5,487 nt of DNA from Paracoccaceae bacterium (GTDB lineage: Bacteria; Pseudomonadota; Alphaproteobacteria; Rhodobacterales; Rhodobacteraceae), in NCBI GenBank assembly GCA_021767525.1, contig JAASTF010000225.1:1-5487 (forward strand), read 5' to 3'. The notes under the pieces were generated by a model. That model ran no database searches and was not told the DNA's origin. It saw only the letters and a program-made list of their open reading frames with translations. Shown here in pieces: positions 5,458 to 5,487 of the stretch (positions are counted from its first letter, which is position 1; the number at the start of each line of letters is the position of its first letter). The translations under genes and the position numbers were made by a program.

Positions 5458-5487
5458 CTCGTTTCATGAATGCCACGGTCCAGTGCA

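Noticed and set aside
5257..5469. Forward-strand 70-codon frame opposite DUF465
   Set aside because: It is the mirror of a recognisable DUF465 gene. Its Phe/Leu-rich translation reflects the Lys/Glu codons of the reverse strand.
1..5487. CRISPR arrays, tRNA/rRNA genes, insertion sequences, phage or toxin-antitoxin systems
   Set aside because: No spaced repeat series, cloverleaf, transposase motif, terminal inverted repeat pair or toxin-like gene pair was seen on either strand.

Overview
The window looks like a chromosomal segment of a high-GC alphaproteobacterium, most likely a Rhodobacteraceae/Roseobacter-group member. This rests on strong GC preference at third codon positions, the style of the phaA/phaB proteins, the GcvA-type LysR regulator and the small DUF465 (YdcH-like) protein. 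It is inference from protein character, not from a database match.

Layout, left to right. (1) Bases 1-2322 hold a polyhydroxybutyrate (PHB) precursor block on the + strand: the C-terminal half of acetyl-CoA acetyltransferase (phaA), a patatin-like lipid acyl hydrolase, and acetoacetyl-CoA reductase (phaB). PhaA condenses two acetyl-CoA and PhaB reduces the product to 3-hydroxybutyryl-CoA. The patatin gene lies between them, although a strong intrinsic terminator separates it from phaA. The 86-base gap before phaB holds three short inverted repeats in a row. phaB ends in a second strong terminator (about 2359-2390). (2) Bases 2477-4034 hold a tightly coupled pair, a ring-cleaving extradiol dioxygenase of the MhqO/PcpA/LinE type and an MhqD-like alpha/beta hydrolase. 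The two overlap by 8 bp and together resemble a (hydro)quinone catabolism or detoxification module. (3) Bases 4035-4279 hold a probable unannotated 39-codon gene on the - strand, then an AT-rich control region. (4) Bases 4280-5227 hold a GcvA-type LysR regulator that lacks a Shine-Dalgarno site and is divergent from the small gene. (5) Bases 5275-5445 hold a small DUF465/YdcH-like coiled-coil protein on the - strand, convergent with the regulator and preceded by a strong ribosome-binding site.

Most of the window is ordinary core or metabolic sequence. There is no sign of mobile elements, CRISPR arrays, tRNA or rRNA. The least explained parts are the patatin gene inside the pha block with its ambiguous start, the inverted-repeat cluster before phaB, and the small divergent ORF facing the LysR gene with its repeated, near-symmetric control region.
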